DNA of 64,000 bases from Caulobacter sp. SLTY (GTDB lineage: Bacteria > Pseudomonadota > Alphaproteobacteria > Caulobacterales > Caulobacteraceae), in assembly GCF_009905535.1 (NCBI RefSeq), contig NZ_JAAALA010000015.1, positions 38,562 to 102,561 on the forward strand. Reading direction: 5' to 3'. This document shows positions 43,233 to 51,802 of the stretch, piece after piece. Below the pieces are notes generated by a model. That model saw only the letters and a list, made by a program, of their open reading frames with translations, did no database searches and was not told the DNA's origin. The position numbers and the translations under genes were made by a program. Within the stretch, counting starts at the first letter, position 1, and each line of letters opens with the position of its first letter.

Positions 43233-44252
43233 ATGCTCCGCCCTCTCCTCCTCTGCCTGGCGCTGCTGCTGACGGCCTGCGGGCAGGACGGCGGGCGCGA
43301 GCCGTTCGTCGACAGCCGGACGCCGCCGGGCCTGGCGCCGCGGTTCTATCCGCCGGAAGGCTGGACCTGGGGGCTGGTCCAGGCGGGGGCGTATCCGGCC
43401 CAGCGGTACGGCGTATCCTCGCCCTCCACGGGGCCAACGGCCCATATCCTGGTGCTGCCCGGCTATGGCGAGAGCGCCGAGGCCTGGTTCGAGACGGCGG
43501 GGGACCTCAACCGGCGCGGCTATACCGTCTGGGTGCTGGAGGGCGCCGGCCAGGGTGGGTCGGGGCGGTTCGGGCCGGCGCGGGATGTCGGCCATATCCC
43601 CAGCCTCGAGCCTGACCTGCTCGGCGTAAAGGCCATGCTGCGGGCGGTGATTCCCGAGGATGGGCGGCCGGTCGTAGTGCTGGGCGGCCGGACAGGCGGG
43701 CTGGTGGCGTTGCTCGCGGCGCGCCGGGGGCTGCACGGGGACGGTGTGATCGCCTCGGCGCCCTGGCGACCGCGCGCGGCGGCGCCCTATGATCAGGCGG
43801 CCGCCAGCATTGGCCTAGGCTGGCTGCGGGACTTCAACGAGCCGGGCTGGAGCCGTGAGACGCCCTATCGCACCGGCCCTGCAGGCGGCGACCCCTACCG
43901 CGCCGGGACGCAGCAAGCCTGGGCCATCGCCAACCCCGACCTGCGGATGGGCGGCCCGAGCCTGGGAGCGCGGCGCATCATGGCCCAGGCCTATGACGAG
44001 GCGCTGGGGGCGCTGCCCGCCCTGCCCGGCACTGTCCTGCTGATCGGGGCGCCGCCGGCGCTCAGCGAGGCGTGCGGCAAGGCCAAGGCCTGTGTCGCAA
44101 GGCCGCCGCCGGTCGGATCCCGTGGTCCCTACGCCCATCTGGAAGGCGACTCTCCGCGCGAGGTCTGGCTGGCGCTGGTGGATGATTTTGTTGCCGAGCG
44201 ACGCCGCGACCGCCTTGCTGCGCAAGGATTGCTCCCCGCTCACGGCCAGTAA
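43233..44252 (+). CDS. Lysophospholipase-like lipoprotein lacking nucleophile Ser
   Basis: A 339-residue protein with a lipoprotein signal ([17 protein letters not shown]16). The alpha/beta-hydrolase fold resembles lysophospholipase L2: [56 protein letters not shown], and a C-terminal [20 protein letters not shown]. At the nucleophile elbow the usual GHSMGG reads [12 protein letters not shown] (Arg replacing Ser), and the acid-loop Asp is not evident ([15 protein letters not shown]). It may be a non-catalytic homologue or use another nucleophile. Envelope location likely; it precedes an acyl-ACP/CoA ligase gene. Confidence 0.8.
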   Translation: MLRPLLLCLALLLTACGQDGGREPFVDSRTPPGLAPRFYPPEGWTWGLVQAGAYPAQRYGVSSPSTGPTAHILVLPGYGESAEAWFETAGDLNRRGYTVWVLEGAGQGGSGRFGPARDVGHIPSLEPDLLGVKAMLRAVIPEDGRPVVVLGGRTGGLVALLAARRGLHGDGVIASAPWRPRAAAPYDQAAASIGLGWLRDFNEPGWSRETPYRTGPAGGDPYRAGTQQAWAIANPDLRMGGPSLGARRIMAQAYDEALGALPALPGTVLLIGAPPALSEACGKAKACVARPPPVGSRGPYAHLEGDSPREVWLALVDDFVAERRRDRLAAQGLLPAHGQ

Positions 44253-44284
44253 CGGACCTTTTCATTCCGTGAAGCGCTCTATAC

Positions 44285-44310
44285 GGTTCCCGCCAATAAC
44301 GGTGGGAAAC
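44285..44310. promoter_or_regulatory. Possible operator palindrome before acyl ligase gene
   Basis: TTCCCGCC (44287-44294) and GGTGGGAA (44301-44308) pair at 7 of 8 positions around AATAAC, 19 bases before the acyl ligase ATG. Spacing and symmetry suit a dimeric repressor of the FadR/TetR type; identity unknown. Confidence 0.4.
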
Positions 44311-44328
44311 ATCAGGAGCCACGCCCAT

Positions 44329-45885
44329 ATGCCGCGTCCTTTCGATGCGCGGGAGATCGAACGGTCGCTGTTCGACGCCCTGGTAGACGCCAAAACCACG
44401 TTTGGGCCCAAGAAAGAGATCCTCGAGGATCAGAACCGCACCCCGCTGAGCTACACCGACCTGGTTCGTGGCAGCTTCGCGCTCGGGCGCAGGCTTTCGC
44501 AGATCACCGAGTCGGGCGAAAAGGTCGGCATCCTGTTGCCGTCGAGCGCCGGGGTGGTGGTCACCTTCTTCGGCCTGCACGCTTTTGGCCGTATCCCGAC
44601 CATGCTGAACTTCACGGCGGGGCTGCGGAACCTGCGCGCCGCCTGCAAGCTGGCCGGGGTGAAGACGGTGCTGACCGCCCATGCCTTCATCGAGCAGGGC
44701 AAGCTGCACGACCTGATCGACGCCCTCGAGGACACGGCCAAGATCGTCTACCTCGAAGAGGTGCGGTCCAAGATCGGCCTGGCGGACAAGGTGTTCGCCC
44801 TTGCGGCGGGCATGGCGCCGAAGCTGTTCGCGGCCAAGACCAAGCCGTCCGATCCGGGCGTCATCCTGTTCACGTCGGGAAGCTTCGGGGCGCCGCGCGG
44901 GGTGGTGCTGACCCAGGCCAATCTGGTGGCCAACGCCAAGCAGATCGCCGCGCACATAGACCTCGACCCCAACTGGGTGATGTTCAACCCGCTGCCGACC
45001 TTCCACTGTTTCGGTCTGACGGGGGGTGTGATCCTGCCGATCCTGACCGGGATGAAGGCCTTCCAATACCCCTCCCCGCTGCACACCAAGCAGATCCCGC
45101 CGCTGGTCAAGGACAGCAAGGCCTCGATCCTTCTGGCCACCGACACCTTCGTGAACCAGTACGCCCGCTCCGCCGATCCGGGCGAGCTGTCGGGGCTGCA
45201 GTTCATCGTCTGCGGCGCCGAGAAGGTGCGCGACGAGACGCACAACCTGATCGCCGAGCGCTTCGGCAATGTGCCGGTGCTGGAGGGCTATGGCGCCACC
45301 GAGGCCTCGCCCGTGGTGGCGGTCAACAAGCCCGGCGACAACCGCCGCGGCACCGTCGGCGGCCTGCTGCCGGGCATGGAATACCGGGTCGAGCCGGTCG
45401 AGGGCATTCCTGGCGGCGGCAAGCTGTTACTGCGCGGGCCGAATATCATGGCCGGCTACCTGCGCGAGGACGGTGGCGTCGATCCGCCGGCCGGCGGCTG
45501 GCACGACACCGGCGATGTGGTGGCCATCGATCCCGACGGAACCTGGATCACCATCAAGGGCCGGGTGAAGCGGTTCGCCAAGATCGGCGGCGAGATGGTC
45601 AGCCTGACCGCGGCCGAGGACCTGGCCGTCTCCGTCTGGCCGAACGAGCGGCACGCGGTCATCTCCATGCCCGACCCCAAGAAGGGCGAGCGGCTGGTGC
45701 TGGTCACCGACCGCCACGACGCGGCCGTCGACGCCCTGCTCAAGCATGCGCAGGAGATCGGCGCGCCGGAGCTGGCCGTGCCGCGCAAGATCCTCAAGGT
45801 TTCCGAGGTGCCCGTGCTGGGCACCGGCAAGACCGACTATGTCGCCATCCAGCGAATGGCCGACGCGCAGGCGAAGGCGGCGTGA
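44329..45885 (+). CDS. AMP-binding acyl-CoA/acyl-ACP synthetase (Aas C-terminal-like)
   Basis: A 518-residue member of the ANL family. The P-loop is GVILFTSGSFGAPRGVVLTQ; later VLEGYGATEASPVVAVNKPG, WHDTGDVVAIDPDGTW and IKGRVKRFAKIGGEMVSL are the A5, A7 and A8 motifs, with a C-terminal GTGKTDYVAIQR Lys motif. It resembles the C-terminal half of E. coli Aas, which activates fatty acids onto ACP for lysophospholipid repair, so an acyl-ACP role is plausible. It lies after the lysophospholipase-like gene and 27 bases before a DoxX gene. GGAG lies about a dozen bases before the ATG. Confidence 0.85.
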   Translation: MPRPFDAREIERSLFDALVDAKTTFGPKKEILEDQNRTPLSYTDLVRGSFALGRRLSQITESGEKVGILLPSSAGVVVTFFGLHAFGRIPTMLNFTAGLRNLRAACKLAGVKTVLTAHAFIEQGKLHDLIDALEDTAKIVYLEEVRSKIGLADKVFALAAGMAPKLFAAKTKPSDPGVILFTSGSFGAPRGVVLTQANLVANAKQIAAHIDLDPNWVMFNPLPTFHCFGLTGGVILPILTGMKAFQYPSPLHTKQIPPLVKDSKASILLATDTFVNQYARSADPGELSGLQFIVCGAEKVRDETHNLIAERFGNVPVLEGYGATEASPVVAVNKPGDNRRGTVGGLLPGMEYRVEPVEGIPGGGKLLLRGPNIMAGYLREDGGVDPPAGGWHDTGDVVAIDPDGTWITIKGRVKRFAKIGGEMVSLTAAEDLAVSVWPNERHAVISMPDPKKGERLVLVTDRHDAAVDALLKHAQEIGAPELAVPRKILKVSEVPVLGTGKTDYVAIQRMADAQAKAA

Positions 45886-45912
45886 TCCGCCTTCTTTGAA
45901 GGGGAGCTACCG

Positions 45913-46308
45913 ATGGACTTTCTCGCACCACACTCGGGCAAGGTGCTCAGCATCCTGCGCGTCGTCGCCGCCCTGGCCTTCATGGCCCACGGGCTGATGA
46001 AAATCTTCCACTTCCCCGTTCCGCAGGAGGGGGCTCCGGACCCGCTGCCGCCCATGCTGCTGGCGGCCGGCTGGCTGGAGATCGTCGGCGGCGGCCTGCT
46101 GGCGCTGGGGCTGTTCACCCGGCCCGTCGCCTTTCTGATGTCGGGCATGATGGCGGTGGCCTACTTCATTGCCCACGCCAGCAAGAGCTTCTATCCCGCC
46201 CTGAACGGCGGCGAGCCGGCCCTGCTGTTCTGCTTCATCTTCTTCTACCTGGCCTTCGCCGGGGGCGGGACCTGGAGCCTGGACACGTTGGTGCGCAAGC
46301 GGCCTTAA
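45913..46308 (+). CDS. DoxX-family membrane protein
   Basis: A 131-residue four-helix inner-membrane protein: LSILRVVAALAFMAHGLMKI, MLLAAGWLEIVGGGLLALGL, FLMSGMMAVAYFIAHASKSF and LLFCFIFFYLAFAGGGTWSL. DoxX-like proteins are linked with redox or respiratory functions, mostly unproven. AGGGGAG precedes the ATG; it probably shares a transcript with the acyl ligase gene. Confidence 0.9.
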   Translation: MDFLAPHSGKVLSILRVVAALAFMAHGLMKIFHFPVPQEGAPDPLPPMLLAAGWLEIVGGGLLALGLFTRPVAFLMSGMMAVAYFIAHASKSFYPALNGGEPALLFCFIFFYLAFAGGGTWSLDTLVRKRP

Positions 46309-46317
46309 GGGCCGCTC

Positions 46318-47431
46318 CTACGCCTCCCGCGTCGCCCCGACCCGCTGGGCCAAGCTCGCCGCCATGAACTGGTCGAGGTCGCCGTCGAGGACGCCGTCGG
46401 TGTCGCTGGTCTCGACGTTGGTGCGCAGGTCCTTGACCATCTGATACGGCTGCAGGACGTAGCTGCGGATCTGGTGGCCCCAGCCGATGTCGGTCTTCTG
46501 GTCTTCCAGGGCCTGGGCGGCGGCTTCGCGCTTCTGCAGTTCCAGCTCATAGAGCCTGGCTCGCAGCATCTTCCAGGCCTCGTCTCGGTTCTGGTGCTGC
46601 GAACGGCCGGCCTGGCAGGCCACCGCGATCCCGGTCGGGATGTGGGTCAGGCGGACGGCCGAGTCGGTCTTGTTGATGTGCTGACCGCCGGCGCCGCTGG
46701 CGCGATAGGTGTCGGTGCGCACATCGGCCGGGTTGATCTCGATTTCGATGGTGTCGTCGACCACCGGATAGACCCAGGCCGAGGCGAAGCTGGTGTGCCG
46801 CTTGGCCGCCGCATCGTAAGGCGAAATCCGAACCAGGCGGTGCACGCCGGCCTCGGTCTTCAACCAGCCATAGGCGTTGGGTCCTGTCACCTGGAGTGTC
46901 GCCGACTTGATGCCGACGCTTTCGCCTGAGGTCTCTTCGATCAGCTCGACCTTGTAGCCGTGCGCGGTAGCCCAGCGGCTGTACATGCGCAGCAGCATAT
47001 TGGCCCAGTCGCAGGACTCCGTGCCGCCGGCGCCGCTGTTGATCTCGACATAGGCGTCGTTTCCGTCAGCCTCGCCGGACAGCAGGGCTTCCAGTTGGGC
47101 GCGGTCGGACCGTTCGCGCAGGGCCTTCAGCTGGGCGCGGGCTTCTTCAAGGGCGACCTCGTCGCCTTCCATGTCGGCCAGTTCGGCATAGTCGACCGCG
47201 TCGTTGAGTTCGGCCTCAAGCGCGCGGACGGTGGCGATCTTGGCGGCCAGCGCCTGGCGCTCGCGCATCAGGGCCTGGGCTTCGGACGGCTTGTCCCACA
47301 GGGTGGGATCCTCGGATCGGGCGTCGAGCTCGTCGAGCCGCCTTAGGGCAGGATCCCAGTCAAAGTCGCCTCCTGAGCAGGCTGATCGCCTGCTCGATGT
47401 CGGCCTTCGCGGCCTCGACATCCGGTCTCAT
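46318..47431 (-). CDS. prfB: Peptide chain release factor 2, with programmed +1 frameshift
   Basis: RF2 (23 + 347 residues) terminates translation at UGA and UAA. Frame 1 begins at ATG 47431 ([16 protein letters not shown]) and ends at an in-frame UGA, 47360-47362; skipping its first base at 47362 gives the second frame ([13 protein letters not shown] to 46318). The GGQ motif is in [18 protein letters not shown]. The stop-codon tripeptide SPF reads SPY ([16 protein letters not shown]), as seen in other alphaproteobacteria. The long upstream start in the second frame is not real. It lies 69 bases downstream of a class A PBP gene. Confidence 0.95.
47359..47374 (-). promoter_or_regulatory. prfB programmed +1 frameshift site
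   Basis: Minus-strand AGGAGG (47369-47374), CGA, then CTT TGA C. It is the arrangement of the E. coli site (AGGGGG, three bases, CTTTGAC): internal SD, slippery CUU and weak UGA-C stop. Low RF2 lets ribosomes shift and make more RF2. Confidence 0.93.
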
Positions 47432-47500
47432 GAAAAACTCCAGCAATATCTGTTCGCGCCATATGGGGCGCGGAGCGGTGCGATTACAGGCACCCGCGCC

Positions 47501-49930
47501 TCAATACAATCCGTCCAGGTCGTCCGGCGCCTGCTTGGGCTTGGGCGGCGGCTTCTGTTCGGGCGGCGGGGCGATCGGGCCCTTGAAGGCATCCTCATAG
47601 GGAATCGGCCCTGGCGGCTTGGGTCCGGTCGGCAGGCCGACGGGGGCCCTGGGCTCGCTGCCCGGCCGGAAGGCTTCGCGCACACCGCCGACCATGCCGA
47701 ACTTGGCGGTCTTCGGCGGCTTGAACTGGGTCGGCGGCACATCCTTGAGGGCGACCTTCATGAAGTCGATGAAGATCGGCAGGGAGGCCACGCCCCCCAC
47801 CTCCCCTTCGCCCAGGGAGCGGTTGTCGTCGAAGCCGACGAACACCCCGACCACGATCTGCGGCGTGTAGCCGACGAACCAGGCCGAGCGGTACTCGTTG
47901 GTGGTGCCGGTCTTGCCGGCGACCGGGCGGCCCAGGACGCGGGCCTGGGTGGCGGTGCCGCGCTGGACCACGCCCTCCAGCATGGAGGTGATCTGATAGG
48001 CGGTGACCGGGTCGATCACCTGCTGTCCGCCGGCCGGGATGCGCGGGCTCTCGTCACCATTGAAACCGTTGTTGCACCGGGGGCAGTCACGCTTGTCTGC
48101 CCGGAACAGCACCTTGCCCTCGCGGTCCTGGACCAGCTCGATCAGGTGCGGGTCGATGCGGCGGCCCCCGTTGGCGAAGGCGGCATAGGCGCCGGTGATC
48201 TTCAGCGGCGTGGTCTCGCCGGCCCCCAGGGCCATGGCCAGGACCGGCGCCATCTCGTTGGTCACGCCCATCTTGATCGACAGGTCGGACACCTTGCGCA
48301 TGCCCACGCCCTGGGCCAGGCGCACGGTCATGGCGTTGCGCGACAGCTCCAACCCGCGCCGCAGGGGCATCGATCCATAATACTGGCGATTGTAGTTCTC
48401 CGGCGTCCAGTCCTCGCCGTTGACCGCCCCTTTCAGGGTGATCTGGGCGTCGGTGACCATGCTGGCCGGGGTGTAGCCGTTCTCCAGCGCGGCGGCGTAG
48501 ACGAACGGCTTGATGGCCGAACCCGGCTGTCGCATCGCCTGGGTGGCGCGGTTGAAGTTGGACAGCGAGAACGAATAGCCGCCGACCATGGCCAACACCC
48601 GGCCGCTGTTGGGCTCGATGGCCACCAGGGCGCCGTTGACCAGCGGAACCTGCTTCAGGCGGTAGGCGCCGGCATTTTTCTCGTCCGGCTCGACGAACAC
48701 CAAGTCGCCGACATTCAGACCGCCCTTGCCATTGCGGGCCCAGGCGACGTCCTCGGCGGCGATGGGGCCCGGCGCATAGTCCTTGGCCGGGCGCACGCGC
48801 ACCCCGCCCTCGACCTGTTCGACCACCGCGGCGCGCCACTGGCGGCGCTCGGACGGCGGAGACTTCTTAAGGGCAGCGGCTTCCCAGCCGGGCGCCATGT
48901 CGGTGGTCCCCCAGGCGCCGCGCCAGCCGTGGCGGCGGTCATAAGCCTCAAGGCCGTTCATCAGGGCGATGCGCGCGGCCGTCTGGAGGTTCGAGTCCAG
49001 CGTCGTGCGCATGTAGTAGCCGCCCTCGGTCAGGCGGTCGCCCATGGTGCCCAGGCCCCGACGGCGGACCTCTTCGACGAAGTAGTCGGCGTCCTTGTAC
49101 TTGGCGCGGGTCGGGGCCGCCTGGACGACGAGGTCTTCCTTCATCGCCGCATCGGCCTCGGCCTGGCTGACCCAGCCCAGCTCCGCCATCTGGCTGAGGA
49201 TCCAGTTGCGGCGGGCGATGGCGTTCGCCTTGCGCCGGACCGGATGGTAATTGTCCGGCCCCTTGGGCACGGCGGCCAGATAGGCCATCTCCGACAGGGT
49301 CAGGTTGTCGAGCGACTTGCCGAAATAGTTGTAGGCGGCCGCCGCCACGCCGTAGCTGCGATAGCCTAGCCAGATTTCGTTCAGATAGAGCTCAAGGATG
49401 TGGTCCTTGGTCAGCGTCTGTTCCAGGCGACGCGCCAGGATCGCCTCTTTCAGCTTTCGGCCGAGGGTGGCGTCGCTGGTCAGCAGCACGTTCTTGGCGA
49501 CCTGCTGGGTGATGGTCGAGCCACCTTCCAGCCGTCTGCCGCGCGCCACATTGACCACGTTGCGCAGCATGGCCCGACCCAGTCCCTGAACATCCACCCC
49601 GCTGTGCTGGAAGAAGTTGCGGTCCTCGGCGGCCATGAAGGCCTGGACCAGGCGCGGCGGCATCTGGTCATAGGGCACGAAGATCCGGCGCTCGCGGCTG
49701 AACTCCCCGATCAGGGTGCCGTCCCACCCATAGACCCGCGTGGCGGTCGGCGGGCGGTAGTCGACCAGGTCGCCCGCGTCCGGCATGTCGTAGAAAAGCA
49801 CCGCCGCGTAGATGGCGATGGCGAAGCCGGCCACGGCGATCACGCTGAGCACACTGATGCCCAGCATCGCCACCCACCGCTCCGGCGGGTTGAACACCGG
49901 CCAGCGGTCCCGAGATTTGGTCTCCGACAT
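47501..49930 (-). CDS. mrcA: Class A penicillin-binding protein 1A
   Basis: An 809-residue bifunctional peptidoglycan synthase. A cytoplasmic tail and TM helix (AMLGISVLSVIAVAGFAIAI) precede the GT51 glycosyltransferase domain (E102 in AAEDRNFFQHSGVD; GGSTITQQVAKNVL) and the transpeptidase domain: S471 in GSAIKPFVYAAAL, SRN in ELSRNAMTVRL, and KTGT in AGKTGTTNEYRSAWF. A long insert (ARIALMNGLEAYDRRHGWRG onward) is typical of PBP1A. The C-terminus is proline-rich. ATG 49930 has AGAGGGA upstream. A second class A PBP lies at 51803. Confidence 0.94.
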   Translation of the reverse strand: MSETKSRDRWPVFNPPERWVAMLGISVLSVIAVAGFAIAIYAAVLFYDMPDAGDLVDYRPPTATRVYGWDGTLIGEFSRERRIFVPYDQMPPRLVQAFMAAEDRNFFQHSGVDVQGLGRAMLRNVVNVARGRRLEGGSTITQQVAKNVLLTSDATLGRKLKEAILARRLEQTLTKDHILELYLNEIWLGYRSYGVAAAAYNYFGKSLDNLTLSEMAYLAAVPKGPDNYHPVRRKANAIARRNWILSQMAELGWVSQAEADAAMKEDLVVQAAPTRAKYKDADYFVEEVRRRGLGTMGDRLTEGGYYMRTTLDSNLQTAARIALMNGLEAYDRRHGWRGAWGTTDMAPGWEAAALKKSPPSERRQWRAAVVEQVEGGVRVRPAKDYAPGPIAAEDVAWARNGKGGLNVGDLVFVEPDEKNAGAYRLKQVPLVNGALVAIEPNSGRVLAMVGGYSFSLSNFNRATQAMRQPGSAIKPFVYAAALENGYTPASMVTDAQITLKGAVNGEDWTPENYNRQYYGSMPLRRGLELSRNAMTVRLAQGVGMRKVSDLSIKMGVTNEMAPVLAMALGAGETTPLKITGAYAAFANGGRRIDPHLIELVQDREGKVLFRADKRDCPRCNNGFNGDESPRIPAGGQQVIDPVTAYQITSMLEGVVQRGTATQARVLGRPVAGKTGTTNEYRSAWFVGYTPQIVVGVFVGFDDNRSLGEGEVGGVASLPIFIDFMKVALKDVPPTQFKPPKTAKFGMVGGVREAFRPGSEPRAPVGLPTGPKPPGPIPYEDAFKGPIAPPPEQKPPPKPKQAPDDLDGLY

Positions 49931-50080
49931 GGGAATCCCTCTACCGCGCCCAGCGGACGGCGCCAATGCGGCGGATCGCGGGCAATGGCTTCCTTGTCGC
50001 TTCCGACCGTGTCACCGTCGGGGAGTCGCCGCATCGACGGTCGACGTCAAACAACGAAAAAGATCGAAGGGAACGTCCTA

Positions 50081-50359
50081 ATGCGTACGACTGTCCTGGC
50101 CGCTCTGGCCATTGGAGCCCTGGCGCTGACCGCCTGCTCGCAGAAGACCGAAGACAAGGCGGCCGCCGCCGTGGAAGCGACCGGCGACGCCGCCGCCTCC
50201 GCCGCGGGTGACGCCAAGGAGAACGTCGAAGGCGCGGCCGACGCCACCGCCAAGGCCGTGGAAGGCGCTGCCGATTCGACCGCCGCGACGGCCGAGAAGG
50301 CCGGCGACGAAGCCGAGAAGGCGACCGAAGAGGCCAAGGCCGACGCCGCCAAGCAGTAG
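50081..50359 (+). CDS. Ala/Glu-rich lipoprotein, coiled-coil type
   Basis: A 92-residue lipoprotein: LAALAIGALALTACSQKTED with a lipobox (LTAC). The mature chain is a repetitive, Ala-rich helix with regular charged positions (AAAAVEATGDAAASAAGDAK, KAVEGAADSTAATAEKAGDE), a likely amphipathic or coiled-coil structure. No family assigned. AAGGGAACG lies before the ATG. It is divergent from the mrcA gene and ends at a strong terminator. Confidence 0.78.
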   Translation: MRTTVLAALAIGALALTACSQKTEDKAAAAVEATGDAAASAAGDAKENVEGAADATAKAVEGAADSTAATAEKAGDEAEKATEEAKADAAKQ

Positions 50360-50380
50360 GCTCTCTGGATTTATCGACGG

Positions 50381-50413
50381 AGGCCGCCGCCCTTCGGGCC
50401 GGCGGCCTTTTTT
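50381..50413 (+). terminator. Intrinsic terminator
   Basis: AGGCCGCCG and CGGCGGCCT form a 9-bp stem with a small inner CCC/GGG stem, followed by TTTTTT. It ends the lipoprotein transcript three bases before the amidase stop on the opposite strand. Confidence 0.9.
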
Positions 50414-50415
50414 CG

Positions 50416-51636
50416 TCAGCGCGAAGCCACCCGCATATCGCGGGCGAACCAGCGGTCGATGGCGTCACCGATGCTGTTCACCAGTTTCTGGCGGCCTGCG
50501 GCGCTGGTCAGCCTGGCCTCGTCTGCAGGGCTGGTGATGAAGCCCATCTCCAGCAGCACGGCCGGCACATCGGGCGCCAGCAGCACCACCAGGTTGCCGT
50601 CGCGATGGCTTCTGCGAAGCATAGGCGTCACGTCGCTGATCTCGCGGACCAGCACCTCGGCAAAGGCGGCAGAGCGATTCTTGGTCGAGCGCTGGGTCAG
50701 GTCGAGCAGGATCTGGCCGACCCCGCGATCCCCGCCGGTGGTCGAGGCGCTGATCAGCCAGTCGTCCTTGCCCAGCACCTTGCCCACCCGCCCCTCGCCC
50801 TTTTCGGACAGGGTGTAGACAGAGGCGCCGCTGGTCGACGCCGGCCCGGCGTCGGCGTGCAGCGAGATGAACAGGTCGGCATCGGCCCGGCGGGCGATCT
50901 GAACCCGGCCCTCCAGGGTGACGTACCTGTCGCTGTCGCGGGTCAGGATGACGGTATAGCGGCCGCTCTTCTCCAGCCGCGCCTTCAGGGCCTTGGCCGC
51001 CGCCAGGGTGACGTCCTTCTCATGCGCCCGCGCGCCCAGGGCGCCGGGGTCATGCCCGCCGTGGCCGGCATCGATGACAATGATCTTGCGGCCGTTGGAC
51101 CGCTCGGCGCGAATCGGCGCGGTCGGGACACGGCGCGAAGCCTGCTCAACCGGCAGCGATTGAGCCGGGCCCAGACCGCGCGCGTCCCGCGGATCGACCG
51201 GCCCGACGGCCTTCAGGTCGATGACATAGCGGTAGTGGGCGACCCCATCGCCCGGCGGCAGCAGGAAGCGCCGCGCCACCTGGGCGTTGCGCGCCAGGTC
51301 GATCTGCAGGCGGGCGGCCCCGCCCTTGTTCTCCATGGTCCAGCGACGCACCACGCCCTGGCCGCCGCCGCGCGTTTCGCCCGGCAGCCCGACCCTCGGG
51401 AAGGAAACGATCACGGTGCGGCCGGTCGAGCCGTCGTCGATCAGCTTGCCGCTGACCGACCGGTCCAGATCGACCACCAGCCGTGTCTCGGCCGCATCGC
51501 CGCCCAGGCGCACCTTGAGAATGCCCGCCATCGCACCGGACGCCTGAGCCCAGGCGCCGGCCCCGAGCGCGACCACGATCAGGCCGCCGGCGATCAACGC
51601 CGCAGTCCACCGCTTGCCGCCCGAAATCCCGCGCAT
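50416..51636 (-). CDS. amiC: N-acetylmuramoyl-L-alanine amidase with AMIN domain
   Basis: A 406-residue periplasmic zinc amidase that cuts the bond between MurNAc and the stem peptide, acting in cell separation. Signal peptide (WTAALIAGGLIVVALGAGAW), AMIN domain for septal targeting (~40-135; ILKVRLGGDAAETRLVVDLD), linker, and Amidase_3 domain with ligands in VIDAGHGGHDPG, the HEKDVTL Glu and FISLHADAGP, and the catalytic Glu in LLEMGFITSPADEARL. ATG 51636 has AAGGG seven bases upstream. It lies divergent from the second PBP gene. Confidence 0.93.
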   Translation of the reverse strand: MRGISGGKRWTAALIAGGLIVVALGAGAWAQASGAMAGILKVRLGGDAAETRLVVDLDRSVSGKLIDDGSTGRTVIVSFPRVGLPGETRGGGQGVVRRWTMENKGGAARLQIDLARNAQVARRFLLPPGDGVAHYRYVIDLKAVGPVDPRDARGLGPAQSLPVEQASRRVPTAPIRAERSNGRKIIVIDAGHGGHDPGALGARAHEKDVTLAAAKALKARLEKSGRYTVILTRDSDRYVTLEGRVQIARRADADLFISLHADAGPASTSGASVYTLSEKGEGRVGKVLGKDDWLISASTTGGDRGVGQILLDLTQRSTKNRSAAFAEVLVREISDVTPMLRRSHRDGNLVVLLAPDVPAVLLEMGFITSPADEARLTSAAGRQKLVNSIGDAIDRWFARDMRVASR

Positions 51637-51802
51637 TCTTACGCCCTTCACGCCCCGCCTCTCCGGCGATCCGGCCCCTTATGGGCGTGAGGGAGTGGAG
51701 AAGCGGTTAAAGCGGGTTAGGAAATCGCGCGCGCCTGCACCGCCGAACCATCCGACTCCGCCCGCGTTACCCAACCGGGACGCCGCCGGCGAGTTAGCAT
51801 TC

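Noticed and set aside
47204..49369. A 721-codon plus-strand open frame opposite prfB and mrcA
   Set aside because: Shadow of two well-identified genes; no recognisable domain.
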